NCBI RefSeq assembly: GCF_009742725.1
Contig: NZ_WPHG01000007.1
Span: 1-64,000, forward strand
Origin: Nitratireductor arenosus
GTDB taxonomy: Bacteria; Pseudomonadota; Alphaproteobacteria; Rhizobiales; Rhizobiaceae
Direction of reading: 5' to 3'
Length of the DNA stretch: 64,000 nt
The notes beneath the pieces are model-generated. The model was not told where the DNA came from. It did not search any database and saw nothing but the letters and a program-made list of their open reading frames with translations. Shown here piece after piece: positions 9,765 through 18,431 of this stretch. How positions within the stretch are numbered: the stretch's first letter is position 1; each line of letters opens with the position of its first letter. Made by a program: the position numbers and the translations under genes.

Positions 9765-10526
9765 GTGACCTCTTCTCCTAATCTTACCGGACGCCTGGCG
9801 CTCGTCACCGGCGCCTCGCGCGGCATCGGCTACCATATCGCCAAGCAGATGGCGGCGGCGGGTGCGCATGTGATCGCGGTCGCGCGCACAGTCGGCGGAC
9901 TCGAGGAGCTCGACGACGAGATCAAGGCCGAGCACGCCCGCACCGGCAAGGGCGAAGCGACGCTGGTGCCGCTCGACCTGGCCGACATGGCCGGCATCGA
10001 CCGGCTCGGCGGGGCGATCCACGAGCGCTGGGGCAAGCTCGACATCCTGGTCGCCAATGCCGGCGTGCTCGGCGTGATCGCGCCGATCGGCCATGTTGAG
10101 GCCAAGGTGTTCGACAAGGTGATGACGGTGAACGTAACGGCGTCCTGGCGGCTGATCCGCTCGGTCGATCCGCTTCTGCGCGCCGCCGATGCCGGGCGGG
10201 CGATCGTGCTGTCGTCGGGGGCGGCGCATTCGGCACGCGCTTATTGGGGGCCCTACGCGGCCTCGAAAGCCGCGGTCGAGGCGCTGGCGCGATCCTGGGC
10301 CGACGAAACCAAAAACACACCGCTCAGGGTCAACATCGTCAATCCGGGCGTGGCGCGCACCGCCATGCGGGCACAGGCGATGCCGGGCGAAGATCCCGAG
10401 ACCCTGCCGCATCCGTCGGAGACCGCCGCCGGGATCGTGGGGCTGGCCGGACCCGACATTACCGAGACCGGAAAGATCTGGGATGTCGAGCTCGGCCGCT
10501 TCGCCTCCTGGCAAAAGCCGCGATAG
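9765..10526 (+). CDS. Short-chain dehydrogenase/reductase
   Basis: This 253-aa SDR has the cofactor motif TGASRGIG near residue 15, the NAG motif (LVANAGVLG), the catalytic Ser (LSSGAAH) and the YAASK motif with catalytic Tyr and Lys. The substrate is unknown. The GTG at 9765 is chosen because it lies 16 nt after purF and leaves the usual short lead before the first beta strand; the open frame extends further upstream only inside purF. An SDR directly after purF is common in rhizobia, so co-transcription is likely. Confidence 0.88.
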   Translation: MTSSPNLTGRLALVTGASRGIGYHIAKQMAAAGAHVIAVARTVGGLEELDDEIKAEHARTGKGEATLVPLDLADMAGIDRLGGAIHERWGKLDILVANAGVLGVIAPIGHVEAKVFDKVMTVNVTASWRLIRSVDPLLRAADAGRAIVLSSGAAHSARAYWGPYAASKAAVEALARSWADETKNTPLRVNIVNPGVARTAMRAQAMPGEDPETLPHPSETAAGIVGLAGPDITETGKIWDVELGRFASWQKPR

Positions 10527-10619
10527 GACGGCTGCCCTACACGCGAACGTGACTGGCCCTGCGCTGTGCTCCACCGGAATATGCCTGCGGGGGCGGAGTA
10601 CCGAATGCGGAGGAACGCC

Positions 10620-11240
10620 ATGAAACGCTTATTGACGACGGTCGTATTGTCGACATTCGTTGCGCTCGCCAGCGCGCAGGCCCAAGACAATTCGATGAGT
10701 TTCTTCATCACCAGCGCCGGGCCCGGCAATGGCGCCGATCTCGGCGGGCTCGCCGGCGCGGACGCGCATTGCGCGAGCCTTGCGGAGGCGGCCGGCGTGT
10801 CCGGCAAGACCTGGCGCGCCTATCTGTCGACCGACACCGAAAACGCGCGCGATCGTATCGGCAGCGGACCATGGCACAATGCCAAGGGTGACAAGATCGC
10901 CGACGACGTCGCCGCGCTGCATAGCGACGCCAACGCGATCTCGAAGGAGACCGGGCTCGACGAAAGCGGCGCCATGGTCAATGGCCGCGGCGACCAGCCG
11001 AACCGGCACGACATCCTGACCGGCTCCAACCCGGACGGCACGGCGGCGGCCGCGACTTGCGCAAACTGGACCGCCAGCGGTGACGGCCAGGCGATCGTCG
11101 GTCATCACGACCGCATGGGCCTGCGCGACGACGCGCCGTCGAAATCGTGGAATTCGTCGCATCCCTCGCGCGGCTGTGGCCAGGAGGCTTTGCAGGGCAC
11201 TGGCGGCGACGGCCTGTTCTACTGCTTCGCGGCCGACTGA
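10620..11240 (+). CDS. Secreted lectin-like (endostatin/C-type-lectin fold) protein
   Basis: The 206-aa protein starts with a clear signal peptide (MKRLLTTVVLSTFVALASAQAQ), so it is exported. The mature part resembles rhizobial proteins annotated as lectins: FFITSAGPGNGADLGGLAGADAHC near the N-terminus, KTWRAYLST, and a C-terminal pair of cysteines (SRGCGQEAL and LFYCFA) that could form disulfides. Its ligand is unknown. The ATG at 10620 is chosen over an upstream one because of GGAGGAAC just before it and the signal peptide. A bidirectional terminator hairpin follows. Confidence 0.75.
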   Translation: MKRLLTTVVLSTFVALASAQAQDNSMSFFITSAGPGNGADLGGLAGADAHCASLAEAAGVSGKTWRAYLSTDTENARDRIGSGPWHNAKGDKIADDVAALHSDANAISKETGLDESGAMVNGRGDQPNRHDILTGSNPDGTAAAATCANWTASGDGQAIVGHHDRMGLRDDAPSKSWNSSHPSRGCGQEALQGTGGDGLFYCFAAD

Positions 11241-11257
11241 CTTTCGGGCCTCCCACA

Positions 11258-11288
11258 TAAAAGGCCCCGGATGCGTGCTCCGGGGCCT
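11258..11288 (-). terminator. Bidirectional terminator between convergent genes
   Basis: AGGCCCCGGA (11262-11271), seven-base loop, TCCGGGGCCT (11279-11288): a perfect 10-bp stem lying 22 nt after both convergent genes. On the minus strand it is followed by TTTT (11261-11258), so it works best for the gene at 11310-11942; on the plus strand no U-tract follows. Confidence 0.7.
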
Positions 11289-11309
11289 CGTCGTGGCAAT
11301 GTCTTCAAA

Positions 11310-11942
11310 TCAGCGGCCGAGCCGCATCTGGTAATCCGCGCCGAACCGAGTGTAGCCGTTCGAGCCGTAGCGACGGTGCAGTTCCTCGCGCTTTTGCGCC
11401 TTTTCGCGCCAGTATTTCATCGCCGCCTCGCGCTTGGCCTTCTGCTTGGTCCGCCATGCGGCCAGACGGCGCTCGCCTTCGGCCTCGCGCTGGCATTGTT
11501 GGCAGTTCGCCTTGTCGTGCTTGACCTCCCGCTTGATGCGGCGGGCGCGCTTGGCCGGCTTGCCGCCGAGCACCTGACGCGTCACATCGCCGGGGGTGTA
11601 GCGCGTATCCATGCCAAACCCCTTGTCGAAGATGCACCACACGACCGTGCAGGAGAAATCGCCGACCAAACCGCCGATCACGCTCAGCCCGACCCGGCGC
11701 GGCGCGCCGCCCATCTGGATGATCTTGGCGGTGTCGTCGAGATTGTTGCGCTTCTTGGGGACCGGCCGGTTGGCGGTTTCTTTCTTCGGCACGGGCTTAT
11801 CGCCGATCTCGATCGTGCCCCGGTACTCGCGGCCACTTCCGCCGCCATCGCGGGCCGAGGCGATATCGGCGGCAGCCAGAGAACCGGCCAGGATCGCGGC
11901 TGCGGTGAAGATATGGGTCAGTTTGAAGACCGTGGCAGACAT
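11310..11942 (-). CDS. Exported basic protein of unknown function
   Basis: I do not recognise this 210-aa protein. It begins with a probable signal peptide (MSATVFKLTHIFTAAAILAG, ending near ADIASA), followed by a Gly-rich stretch, a PVPKK repeat, a hydrophobic segment GLSVIGGLVGDFSCTVVWC around residues 85-105, and a strongly basic, Lys/Arg/Glu-rich C-terminal third with a CQQC pair. The ATG at 11942 has GGAGGGACGAC before it, better than the longer open frame. The charged C-terminus looks helical and could bind nucleic acid or anionic polymers; that is inference only. Confidence 0.65.
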   Translation of the reverse strand: MSATVFKLTHIFTAAAILAGSLAAADIASARDGGGSGREYRGTIEIGDKPVPKKETANRPVPKKRNNLDDTAKIIQMGGAPRRVGLSVIGGLVGDFSCTVVWCIFDKGFGMDTRYTPGDVTRQVLGGKPAKRARRIKREVKHDKANCQQCQREAEGERRLAAWRTKQKAKREAAMKYWREKAQKREELHRRYGSNGYTRFGADYQMRLGR

Positions 11943-12150
11943 GTCGTCCCTCCGCTGTGTGCGTTGCCAATAGCGTTTGGTCGTCACAGAGGAGGGAAAG
12001 GTTCACGGCAATCAGAAAAAATCCGGACCGAGGCCGCGCAGGAGGCCAACTGCCTGACGAAGTGAGAAATTCCGACCGGGCGCGCAAGCCCCGGAAGACC
12101 GAACCGTAAGGCTGCGAGTGCCTCGATGGGCTTTCGACGCGCCATCGCGC

Positions 12151-12909
12151 CTACTCGGGTCGGCGCGCTTCGAAGCTGATGATGTCGTCGCCGTTGCGCG
12201 GTTTGCGCCCGTGCTCGTAATTGCCCGACACCACCATGTCGGTGAAACCCGCGCCCCGCAGGACGAGGGAGAATTCCTCGACGCCCCACCAACGCAGCTT
12301 GAACAGATCCAGTTCGGATTTCAACAGACCTCCATCCCGCCAATGATCGTAACGCAGATGGGCAAGGGTGGTCTGTGCGACAAAGTCGGTTTCGACCCTT
12401 TGATCGGTGAGCGTCAGCAGATCACCGTCCTGCGTCGTCCAACTGCGAATGGAGTCTGTGGGTCCTAGGAAACTCCCAATCGGGTCGAGGTCCAGGACCA
12501 ACTTTCCACCGGGAGCCAAATGATCGAAAAACCGCTGGAGCACGGCGGCTGCGGACGTCGCCTCCGTGATCAATTGAAACGATCCCGCCGGGACGATGAT
12601 GGCCGAAAAACTGGTGTCGTAGGAGAAATCCTCGAATGTCTGGCGGGTCAGGCTCGCGAAAAGGTTCCTATCTCGGCACTCATGCCGGCAGTAGCCCAGC
12701 ATCTCTTCCGATGCGTCGAAGCCCTCCATCGGAAACCCGGCCTCGAGAAGCGGAACGAAAATACGCCCGTTTCCGACTGCCGGCTCGAGAATCGGGCCTT
12801 CACACCCGTCAAGACGTTGCCGGTAATACTCCAGATCGCCGAACGAACGTCCGACCGGCTTGTCCAGATCGTAGACCCAGGATGCGAGCTTTCCGTAACG
12901 ATTGTTCAT
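12151..12909 (-). CDS. Class I SAM-dependent methyltransferase
   Basis: The 252-aa protein has motif I ILEPAVGNGR near residue 35, the acidic loop GFDASEEML, and a post-core LAPGGKLVLDLDP strand, as in small-molecule methyltransferases of the Methyltransf_25 type. The N-terminal region (YGKLASWVYDLDKP) is typical of enzymes that recognise a small soluble substrate, but the substrate is unknown. The ATG at 12909 is chosen because the family begins there; the longer frame upstream is arginine-rich and non-conserved in appearance. It stands alone. Confidence 0.75.
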   Translation of the reverse strand: MNNRYGKLASWVYDLDKPVGRSFGDLEYYRQRLDGCEGPILEPAVGNGRIFVPLLEAGFPMEGFDASEEMLGYCRHECRDRNLFASLTRQTFEDFSYDTSFSAIIVPAGSFQLITEATSAAAVLQRFFDHLAPGGKLVLDLDPIGSFLGPTDSIRSWTTQDGDLLTLTDQRVETDFVAQTTLAHLRYDHWRDGGLLKSELDLFKLRWWGVEEFSLVLRGAGFTDMVVSGNYEHGRKPRNGDDIISFEARRPE

Positions 12910-13096
12910 GCTGCACTGACAGGATTGAAACAAGACGATGGCGACGCGCCGGGTTTCCCCGGCCGACCACCGAAGGCCCGGTAGACTATCGGGGGCGAAA
13001 CCGCAAACGGGCCGGCGAGACCGCCCAGCGAAAATTTTCCCGTGTCGTCCAATGGACACAGGTCCGGATCGTGACCGGCCTTGCGGCAGGGCGGAA

Positions 13097-14098
13097 TTAG
13101 AAACGATCTGCCGTGCGCCGCGTGGTCTCGCGCGGCAATTCGCCGAATTCGCGGCGATAGGCGGCGGAGAATCGGCCGAGATGGGCAAACCCCCATTTCA
13201 GCGCGATGTCGGTGACCGAAACATCCTCGCCATGCTGCAGATCGAAGCGCACGCGCCGCAGGCGCTCGCGTTGCAGGGCATGCATGGGCGACAGGCCGTG
13301 GCGGGCCTTGAAGGCGAGTTGCAGCGTACGCGGCGCCACATCGGCCGCCTCGGCGACGTCGATGAGGGTGATGGGACGATGGCAATTGGCGCGCAGGAAC
13401 TCTTCGGCCCGGCGCAGGTGACGCGGTGTCGCACCGTGTGATCCATGCTCGAGGAAGATCGACATGTTGCTCGGCTGACCACGCAGGAACGCCTCCAACA
13501 GCCGCTGCTCATTATAGGCGGCCTGGATGCCGGCACTCCAGCCGGAACCGCATTCGGCGGTCTGGAAAAGCAGTTCGGCAAGCCGCCGCCACTCGCGCAT
13601 TTCGGGACGAGAGAAATCGATCTGCGGATCGAAGATGACCGGCCCCGGCAGCGCGCGATCAAACAGGCGCTCGGCAAAGGCCATAAAGGGCGCCTTGCGG
13701 ATCTGGACCAGCAATTGCCCACAGCCGCGCCACCAGTGCATGCGCGTTTCGAGATCGGCGTTCAGAACCGAAGCCGTCTCCAGACCGGTCAGGAACTCCT
13801 TGCGGCCGTTGCAGATAGTCGCCGCACCGGCGATCGGCATCTGGATGAGATAAAAACTGTCCAGAGCGCCGGGATCGATCATCACGTCGGCGCCGTAGCT
13901 GATGTAGTTGAGCGAGATCAATCCGCCGGGCGCATGATGCTGGGTGGCGTGAAAGGCGGCGCCGTCGCCGACGATCTCCAAGCGATGATTGCAGAAAATC
14001 CGCGCGACCCGTTCGCGCGCGCAATCCAAGTCGCCCGTCTCGAACAAGACGTGACGGGAAAGAGGAGGCGCGTGGCGGGAACCTTCTTCAGCCCTCAT
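13097..14098 (-). CDS. AraC family transcriptional regulator
   Basis: The 333-aa protein has an N-terminal AraC-binding-like sensor domain (about residues 20-200, including HALxRxLEIVGDG-type sequence and WWRGCGQLLVQI) and a C-terminal double helix-turn-helix domain (RRAEEFLRANCHRPITLIDVA, then DIALKWGFAHLGRFSAAYR). It lies divergent from the cupin gene with a 195-nt shared upstream region, so control of the cupin is plausible. The start is uncertain: ATG 14098 fits the family N-terminus (LSRHVLFETGDLD), while ATGs at 14128 and 14197 are possible. Confidence 0.85.
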   Translation of the reverse strand: MRAEEGSRHAPPLSRHVLFETGDLDCARERVARIFCNHRLEIVGDGAAFHATQHHAPGGLISLNYISYGADVMIDPGALDSFYLIQMPIAGAATICNGRKEFLTGLETASVLNADLETRMHWWRGCGQLLVQIRKAPFMAFAERLFDRALPGPVIFDPQIDFSRPEMREWRRLAELLFQTAECGSGWSAGIQAAYNEQRLLEAFLRGQPSNMSIFLEHGSHGATPRHLRRAEEFLRANCHRPITLIDVAEAADVAPRTLQLAFKARHGLSPMHALQRERLRRVRFDLQHGEDVSVTDIALKWGFAHLGRFSAAYRREFGELPRETTRRTADRF

Positions 14099-14293
14099 AC
14101 CCGAAGTGTAGCATCGTTGGGGCGCCATCCAAGTTTTCGTCGCTTCATTCGGCCGCAACGAGGGTTTTTTTTCGCTTTTCGGATAGTCGGCTCGCAATCC
14201 GGACAGAAATCACGCTCGATTCGCGCCTAGTCTGGTACCGAGAACACAGGCGTCCGGTCGAAGGCGCCTCCTCGAGCACAATGGGAGAACGAT

Positions 14294-14746
14294 ATGAGCA
14301 AAGTCCTCGACAAGGGTATCACGCGCAACGGTACCGGCTTCAACGGCACCACCTGGAACATTCTCGGCCAGGTCTATTTCCCGAAAGCGTCTTGCGCGTC
14401 CACTTTCGCCTTCGAGACCAACAGCGATCCGGGCCAGTTTGTCCCGGTCCACATCCATCCGACCCAGGAGGAATTCATCCTGGTCCAGGAAGGCGAGCTC
14501 GACCTAAAGCTCGACGGCGAATGGTCAAAGGCGAAGGCCGGCGACCTGGTGCGCATGCCGCGCGGCATTCCGCACGGTTATTTCAACAAGTCGGACAAGC
14601 CGGCGCGGGCGCTGTTCTGGGTTTCACCCGCGGGTGAACTGGAAGCGCTTTTCAACCGGCTGCATGATTTGACCGACCCCGACGAGGTCGTAAAAATCTC
14701 CGCCGAACACGCGGTCGACTTCCTGCCACCCGAAGCCAACGACTGA
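14294..14746 (+). CDS. Cupin domain protein
   Basis: This 150-aa single-domain cupin has both metal-binding motifs: HIHPTQEEFILVQEGE (two His and a Glu) and PRGIPHGYFN (second His). It probably binds a divalent metal in a beta barrel and may act as a dioxygenase, isomerase or binding protein; the substrate cannot be read from sequence. GGGAGAACG precedes the ATG. The AraC regulator is divergent and a flavin monooxygenase gene follows 116 nt downstream on the same strand, suggesting a small oxidative catabolic module. Confidence 0.85.
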   Translation: MSKVLDKGITRNGTGFNGTTWNILGQVYFPKASCASTFAFETNSDPGQFVPVHIHPTQEEFILVQEGELDLKLDGEWSKAKAGDLVRMPRGIPHGYFNKSDKPARALFWVSPAGELEALFNRLHDLTDPDEVVKISAEHAVDFLPPEAND

Positions 14747-14760
14747 GTTTCTAGCGCAGA

Positions 14761-14803
14761 TCAACACGGCGGCCGCCCAAAAAGGCCGCCGGCGGCGTGT
14801 TGA
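14761..14803 (+). other. Bulged GC hairpin after the cupin gene
   Basis: TCAACAC (14761-14767) pairs with GTGTTGA (14797-14803); inside, GGCGGCC (14768-14774) pairs with GGCCGCC (14784-14790), leaving a bulge GGCGGC. No T run follows. The motif GCGGCCGCCCAAAAA in its loop recurs at about 14833-14847. It may protect the cupin transcript 3' end or weaken read-through to the monooxygenase gene. Confidence 0.4.
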
Positions 14804-14862
14804 GCGCGCCGCATGGCGGAGCCGTGGGCAAAGCGGCCGCCCAAAAAATCCGGGGAACCTCC

Positions 14863-16353
14863 ATGGTCGAGAAAAAGAAAGTCGCCGTCATCGGCGCGGG
14901 TGTCAGCGGCCTGGCCGCGGCCAAAGCCTTCAAGGAACGCGGGCACGCGGTCACTGTCATTGAGCGCAGCCACGCGCTGGGCGGGGTGTGGGAGCCGTCT
15001 CGCTCCTATCCCGACGTCCAGACACAGAGCCCGAAGGATCTTTACCGCTATACGGGCAAGCCGATGCCGGACCACTATCCGGAATGGCCGAAGGGGCCAC
15101 AGGTCCATGCCTATCTGACCGACTACGCGCACGAGAACGGCCTGACGCCGCTGGTCCGCTACAAAACGCGGGTTGCAGCCATGGAACGGCGCGCAGACGG
15201 CTGCAAGGGCTGGACGCTCGACCTCGAAGGCGGCGACGGCAAGGCGGCGAAGGAGGACTTCGACTTCGTCGCCGTCTGTACGGGCCAGTTTTCAGAAAAG
15301 AACATTCTGTCCCATCCCGGCCAGGAGACGTTCGAGCAGGCCGGCGGCCAGGTGATGCACTCGTCGGACTATACCGATCCGGCGACGCTGAAAGGCAAGA
15401 AGGTGGTGGTGCTCGGCTTTTCGAAATCCGCCACCGATATCGCCGTCAACGCGGTCAAATCGGGCGCGGCCGCCGTCACCATCGTCTATCTGGAAACGGT
15501 ATGGCGCATCCCCTATTTCATCGGCGGGCTGATCAACTTCAAGCGCATTCTCTACATCCGGGCGCAGGAAAAGATGTTTCCCGGCTGGGGCCAGTCGACC
15601 CTGGCCAGGCTCAATCACGCGCTCGCCAAGCCGTTCGTGTGGGCGAACTGGCGGGCTCTGGAAAGCCTGTTGTCGATCCAGCTCAAGCTCAACAAGACCG
15701 GGCTCAGGCCCAAGGAGCCGATCGAACGCGGCATCAACTGCTCGGTGCCGATCGTCACGCCCGGCTTCTTCGACATGGTCGCCGACGGCCGCATCCGGGC
15801 CGTCCAGGGCACGTTCGACCATTACGAGCCCGGTACGGTCGTGCTGACCGGCGGGAAGCGGGTGGTCGCCGACATGGCGATCCTCGCCGTCGGCTGGAAG
15901 CTCGGCGTGCCCTTCCTGCCGGAGGAGTACCGCAAGAAGCTGGTCGAGCCCGACGGCCAGTACCGGCTTTATCGCATCATCGCCAATCCGGACCTGCCGG
16001 ATATGGGGTTCGTCGGTTTCAACTCCTCCTTCTGCACCGTGCTGTGCGCCGAACTCGCCGCCAACTGGCTGGTGCGCTACGCCGACGGCATGCTCGCCCA
16101 TCAGCCGAGCGCGGAGGAGATGAACCGCAATATCGACATGATGATCGAATGGAAGCGCAAAAAACGGCCGGCGGCCGGGGTCTATGGCGGCCTGTGCGTC
16201 GCGCCCTACCACTTCAAGCATTTCGACGAATTGCTGGCGGACATGGGCGCGCGCAAGAAAAAGCGCAATCCGGTGGCCGAAAACCTCACCCCGCCCAACG
16301 CTGACGCCTTTGCGCGCTATCTGGCCTCGACGCCGCAATATCGCGCGGCCTGA
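14863..16353 (+). CDS. Flavin-containing monooxygenase
   Basis: The 496-aa protein is an FMO/Baeyer-Villiger-type NAD(P)H and FAD monooxygenase. It has the FAD-binding GxGxxG motif VAVIGAGVSGLAAA at about 6-19, ALGGVWEPSR, a second nucleotide site VVVLGFSKSATDIA, and an ATG-like strand (DFVAVCTGQF). The substrate is unknown. The ATG at 14863 follows GGGGAACCTCC; the upstream GTG frame lies in a hairpin. Context with an AraC-controlled cupin suggests oxidation of a small organic compound. Confidence 0.88.
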   Translation: MVEKKKVAVIGAGVSGLAAAKAFKERGHAVTVIERSHALGGVWEPSRSYPDVQTQSPKDLYRYTGKPMPDHYPEWPKGPQVHAYLTDYAHENGLTPLVRYKTRVAAMERRADGCKGWTLDLEGGDGKAAKEDFDFVAVCTGQFSEKNILSHPGQETFEQAGGQVMHSSDYTDPATLKGKKVVVLGFSKSATDIAVNAVKSGAAAVTIVYLETVWRIPYFIGGLINFKRILYIRAQEKMFPGWGQSTLARLNHALAKPFVWANWRALESLLSIQLKLNKTGLRPKEPIERGINCSVPIVTPGFFDMVADGRIRAVQGTFDHYEPGTVVLTGGKRVVADMAILAVGWKLGVPFLPEEYRKKLVEPDGQYRLYRIIANPDLPDMGFVGFNSSFCTVLCAELAANWLVRYADGMLAHQPSAEEMNRNIDMMIEWKRKKRPAAGVYGGLCVAPYHFKHFDELLADMGARKKKRNPVAENLTPPNADAFARYLASTPQYRAA

Positions 16354-16360
16354 AACGTCG

Positions 16361-16384
16361 AAGGGCGGCCGCTGGGCCGCCCTT
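16361..16384 (+). terminator. Hairpin terminator candidate after the monooxygenase gene
   Basis: AAGGGCGGCC (16361-16370), loop GCTG, GGCCGCCCTT (16375-16384): a perfect 10-bp stem eight nt after the stop codon. The 3' flank GCTTGTATT is only weakly T-rich. It lies between convergent genes and may end transcription from both sides. Confidence 0.6.
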
Positions 16385-16420
16385 GCTTGTATTGGCTGAA
16401 CGCCAGACCGATGGCCCGGT

Positions 16421-16765
16421 TCAGAGCGCGGCGATGACAATCACCTCGACGAGGTGCTGAGCGGTCGCAAGCCGTGCCTCGCCGGTGGCGCGCGCGGGCG
16501 GGTTCTGGGGATCGATCCACGCGTCCCAGACCTCGTTCATGGCGGCGAAGTCGCGCATGTCGGACATCCAGATCGTCGCCTGCAGGATCTTCGACTTGCT
16601 GGAACCGGCAGCGGCCAGATGACGATCGACGGCGGCCAGCGCGTCCCTGGTCTGATCGGCGACACTCTTGCCGGGGGTTCCGACCTGACCGGCCAGATAG
16701 ACGGTGTTGCCGTGGATGACGGCCTGGCTCATACGTTTGCCGGGCTCGAGACGACGAATGGACAT
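16421..16765 (-). CDS. RidA (YjgF/YER057c/UK114) family protein
   Basis: The 114-aa protein belongs to the RidA superfamily, whose archetype hydrolyses reactive enamine/imine intermediates such as 2-aminoacrylate. Visible family elements are GNTVYLAGQVG, the QTRDALAAVD helix, and the region around ARATGEARLA with candidate ligand arginines. The exact Rid subgroup cannot be fixed; it lacks the canonical archetype end and is probably one of the Rid4-7 type groups. It is separated from pssA by 63 nt and may be at the end of that operon. Confidence 0.85.
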   Translation of the reverse strand: MSIRRLEPGKRMSQAVIHGNTVYLAGQVGTPGKSVADQTRDALAAVDRHLAAAGSSKSKILQATIWMSDMRDFAAMNEVWDAWIDPQNPPARATGEARLATAQHLVEVIVIAAL

Positions 16766-16828
16766 TGCAAAACTCCTTGTTGATTTGCGTGTGGAGAGGG
16801 TAAGCGAAGCTGCGGTTCGGGCCCCGCG

Positions 16829-17647
16829 TCAGGCGGGTCCGGCGGTCTGCTCGCTGGCTTCGCGGCGCCGGTAGAGGCGCCAGCTCACGGGAATGAAGGC
16901 CAGGTAGGCGAGAGCAGTCACGCTCATCGTGTGCCAAGGATAGTTAATCAGAAGCAGGACGTAAAACACGATCAACAAAATCAGCGGCATCACCATGTCA
17001 CCACGGACGCGACCAATATTCTTGCCCGACCAGATCGGCACGCGGCTGACCAGCAGACAGGCGACAAGCAGGGTGAAGGCACTGGAAAGGCCCGTGAAAA
17101 CCGCGCCGTGCTCCACGCCGAGAAAGCTGAGATAGGCCGGCAGAAGCACCAGCATGGCGCCAGCCGGCGCGGGCACACCGACGAAATAACCGCCCCGCCA
17201 GCCGGCGGCGCGGTTGGGATCGTGGTCCATGACGTTGAAGCGCGCCAGCCTGAGGCCACAGGCGATCGCGAACAAAAGCGCGGCGATCCAGCCCGGCGCG
17301 CCGGCCCCGTCCAGCAGGAACGCGTACAGCACAAGAGCCGGCGCAACGCCGAAATTAACGATGTCGGCAAGCGAATCCATTTCGGCGCCGAATTTCGAAG
17401 TCGCCTTGAGGGCGCGGGCCACGCGGCCGTCGACGCCGTCGAGAAAGGCGGCCAGAAGCACCATGGCCACGGCCAGTTCGATGCGCTGTTCAAAGGCGAG
17501 GCGGATGCCGGTCAGGCCGGCGCAGATCGCCAGCACGGTCACCAGATTGGGCACCACCATGCGCAGCGGGATCTCGCGAATGCCCGGCCCGCGCGGATCG
17601 GGCGTCTTCAACCCGGTCCCGCCGCCCGATTTGCGATCGAACGGCAC
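16829..17647 (-). CDS. pssA: CDP-diacylglycerol-serine O-phosphatidyltransferase
   Basis: PssA makes phosphatidylserine from CDP-diacylglycerol and serine in the inner membrane. The 272-aa protein has the CDP-alcohol phosphatidyltransferase motif D-G-x2-A-R-x8-G-x3-D-x3-D at residues 73-95 and about eight hydrophobic helices. Its start lies three nt after the psd stop, so psd and pssA are co-translated; the two steps in sequence yield phosphatidylethanolamine. Length is normal for the rhizobial type II enzyme. Confidence 0.96.
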   Translation of the reverse strand: MPFDRKSGGGTGLKTPDPRGPGIREIPLRMVVPNLVTVLAICAGLTGIRLAFEQRIELAVAMVLLAAFLDGVDGRVARALKATSKFGAEMDSLADIVNFGVAPALVLYAFLLDGAGAPGWIAALLFAIACGLRLARFNVMDHDPNRAAGWRGGYFVGVPAPAGAMLVLLPAYLSFLGVEHGAVFTGLSSAFTLLVACLLVSRVPIWSGKNIGRVRGDMVMPLILLIVFYVLLLINYPWHTMSVTALAYLAFIPVSWRLYRRREASEQTAGPA

Positions 17648-17650
17648 CGG

Positions 17651-18349
17651 TCAGGATACCCTGACCAGCGGCGCGACCCGCGGCGCGCCGAATTCCGCAA
17701 TCACGGTTTCGCCGGCGATCGCCGTCTGACCGATCGCCACGCGCGCCACCGCGCCCTCCGGCAGGAAAACGTCAACCCTGGAGCCAAAGCGAATCAGGCC
17801 GATGCGTTCGCCGACGGCGGTGTCGGCGCCCTCCTCTGCCCAGCAAACGATACGGCGCGCGACGAGGCCGGCGATCTGGACGGTGGCCACGGTGCCATGC
17901 GGGCTTTCGATGACGAGCCCGTTGCGCTCGTTTTCCTGGCTCGCCTTGTCGAGCTCGGCATTCAGGAACTTGCCGGCCCGGTGCTCGATGCGCGACAGCC
18001 GTCCGCGCACCGGCGTGCGGTTCACGTGGCAGGAAAAGACGTTCATGAATACGGAGATGCGCAGCATCTCGCCGGCGCCGAGGCCAAGCTCTCGCGGCGG
18101 CACCGCCGGCCCCACCGCTGAGACGATGCCATCGGCCGGGCTTATGGCCAGACGGTCGTCGACCGGGGTGACACGCTCGGGATCGCGGAAGAAATAGGCA
18201 CACCAGGCCGTCAGGATGGCGCCGATCCAGAACAGGCTGGTCGAAAACACGCCCAGAATGATCGCCGCGCCGGCGAACGCGCCGATGAACGGCCAGCCCT
18301 CGCGGTGCACGGGCACGAATGCGTTGCGGATCGATTGCTGCAGGCTCAT
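17651..18349 (-). CDS. psd: Phosphatidylserine decarboxylase
   Basis: Psd decarboxylates phosphatidylserine to phosphatidylethanolamine with a pyruvoyl group made by self-cleavage. The 232-aa protein is the short bacterial type, with the cleavage site in [12 protein letters not shown] (between Gly and Ser) near the C-terminus and an N-terminal hydrophobic anchor (about residues 20-45). [19 protein letters not shown] is also conserved. It is followed immediately by pssA and lies 82 nt after the ABC exporter gene. Confidence 0.96.
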   Translation of the reverse strand: MSLQQSIRNAFVPVHREGWPFIGAFAGAAIILGVFSTSLFWIGAILTAWCAYFFRDPERVTPVDDRLAISPADGIVSAVGPAVPPRELGLGAGEMLRISVFMNVFSCHVNRTPVRGRLSRIEHRAGKFLNAELDKASQENERNGLVIESPHGTVATVQIAGLVARRIVCWAEEGADTAVGERIGLIRFGSRVDVFLPEGAVARVAIGQTAIAGETVIAEFGAPRVAPLVRVS

Positions 18350-18431
18350 CGCCGTCGACTGGCTCCGGTTTCGTCAGAGCCGGAGGCTTATCCGAAACGC
18401 CAGCCGCCCGCAACGCGGCGTGTGCGCCGCG

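Noticed and set aside
14797-14862. Upstream GTG start for the flavin monooxygenase (22 extra residues)
   Set aside because: It lies in the arm of the hairpin, has no ribosome site, and the flavin-binding fold starts just after ATG 14863, which follows GGGGAACC.
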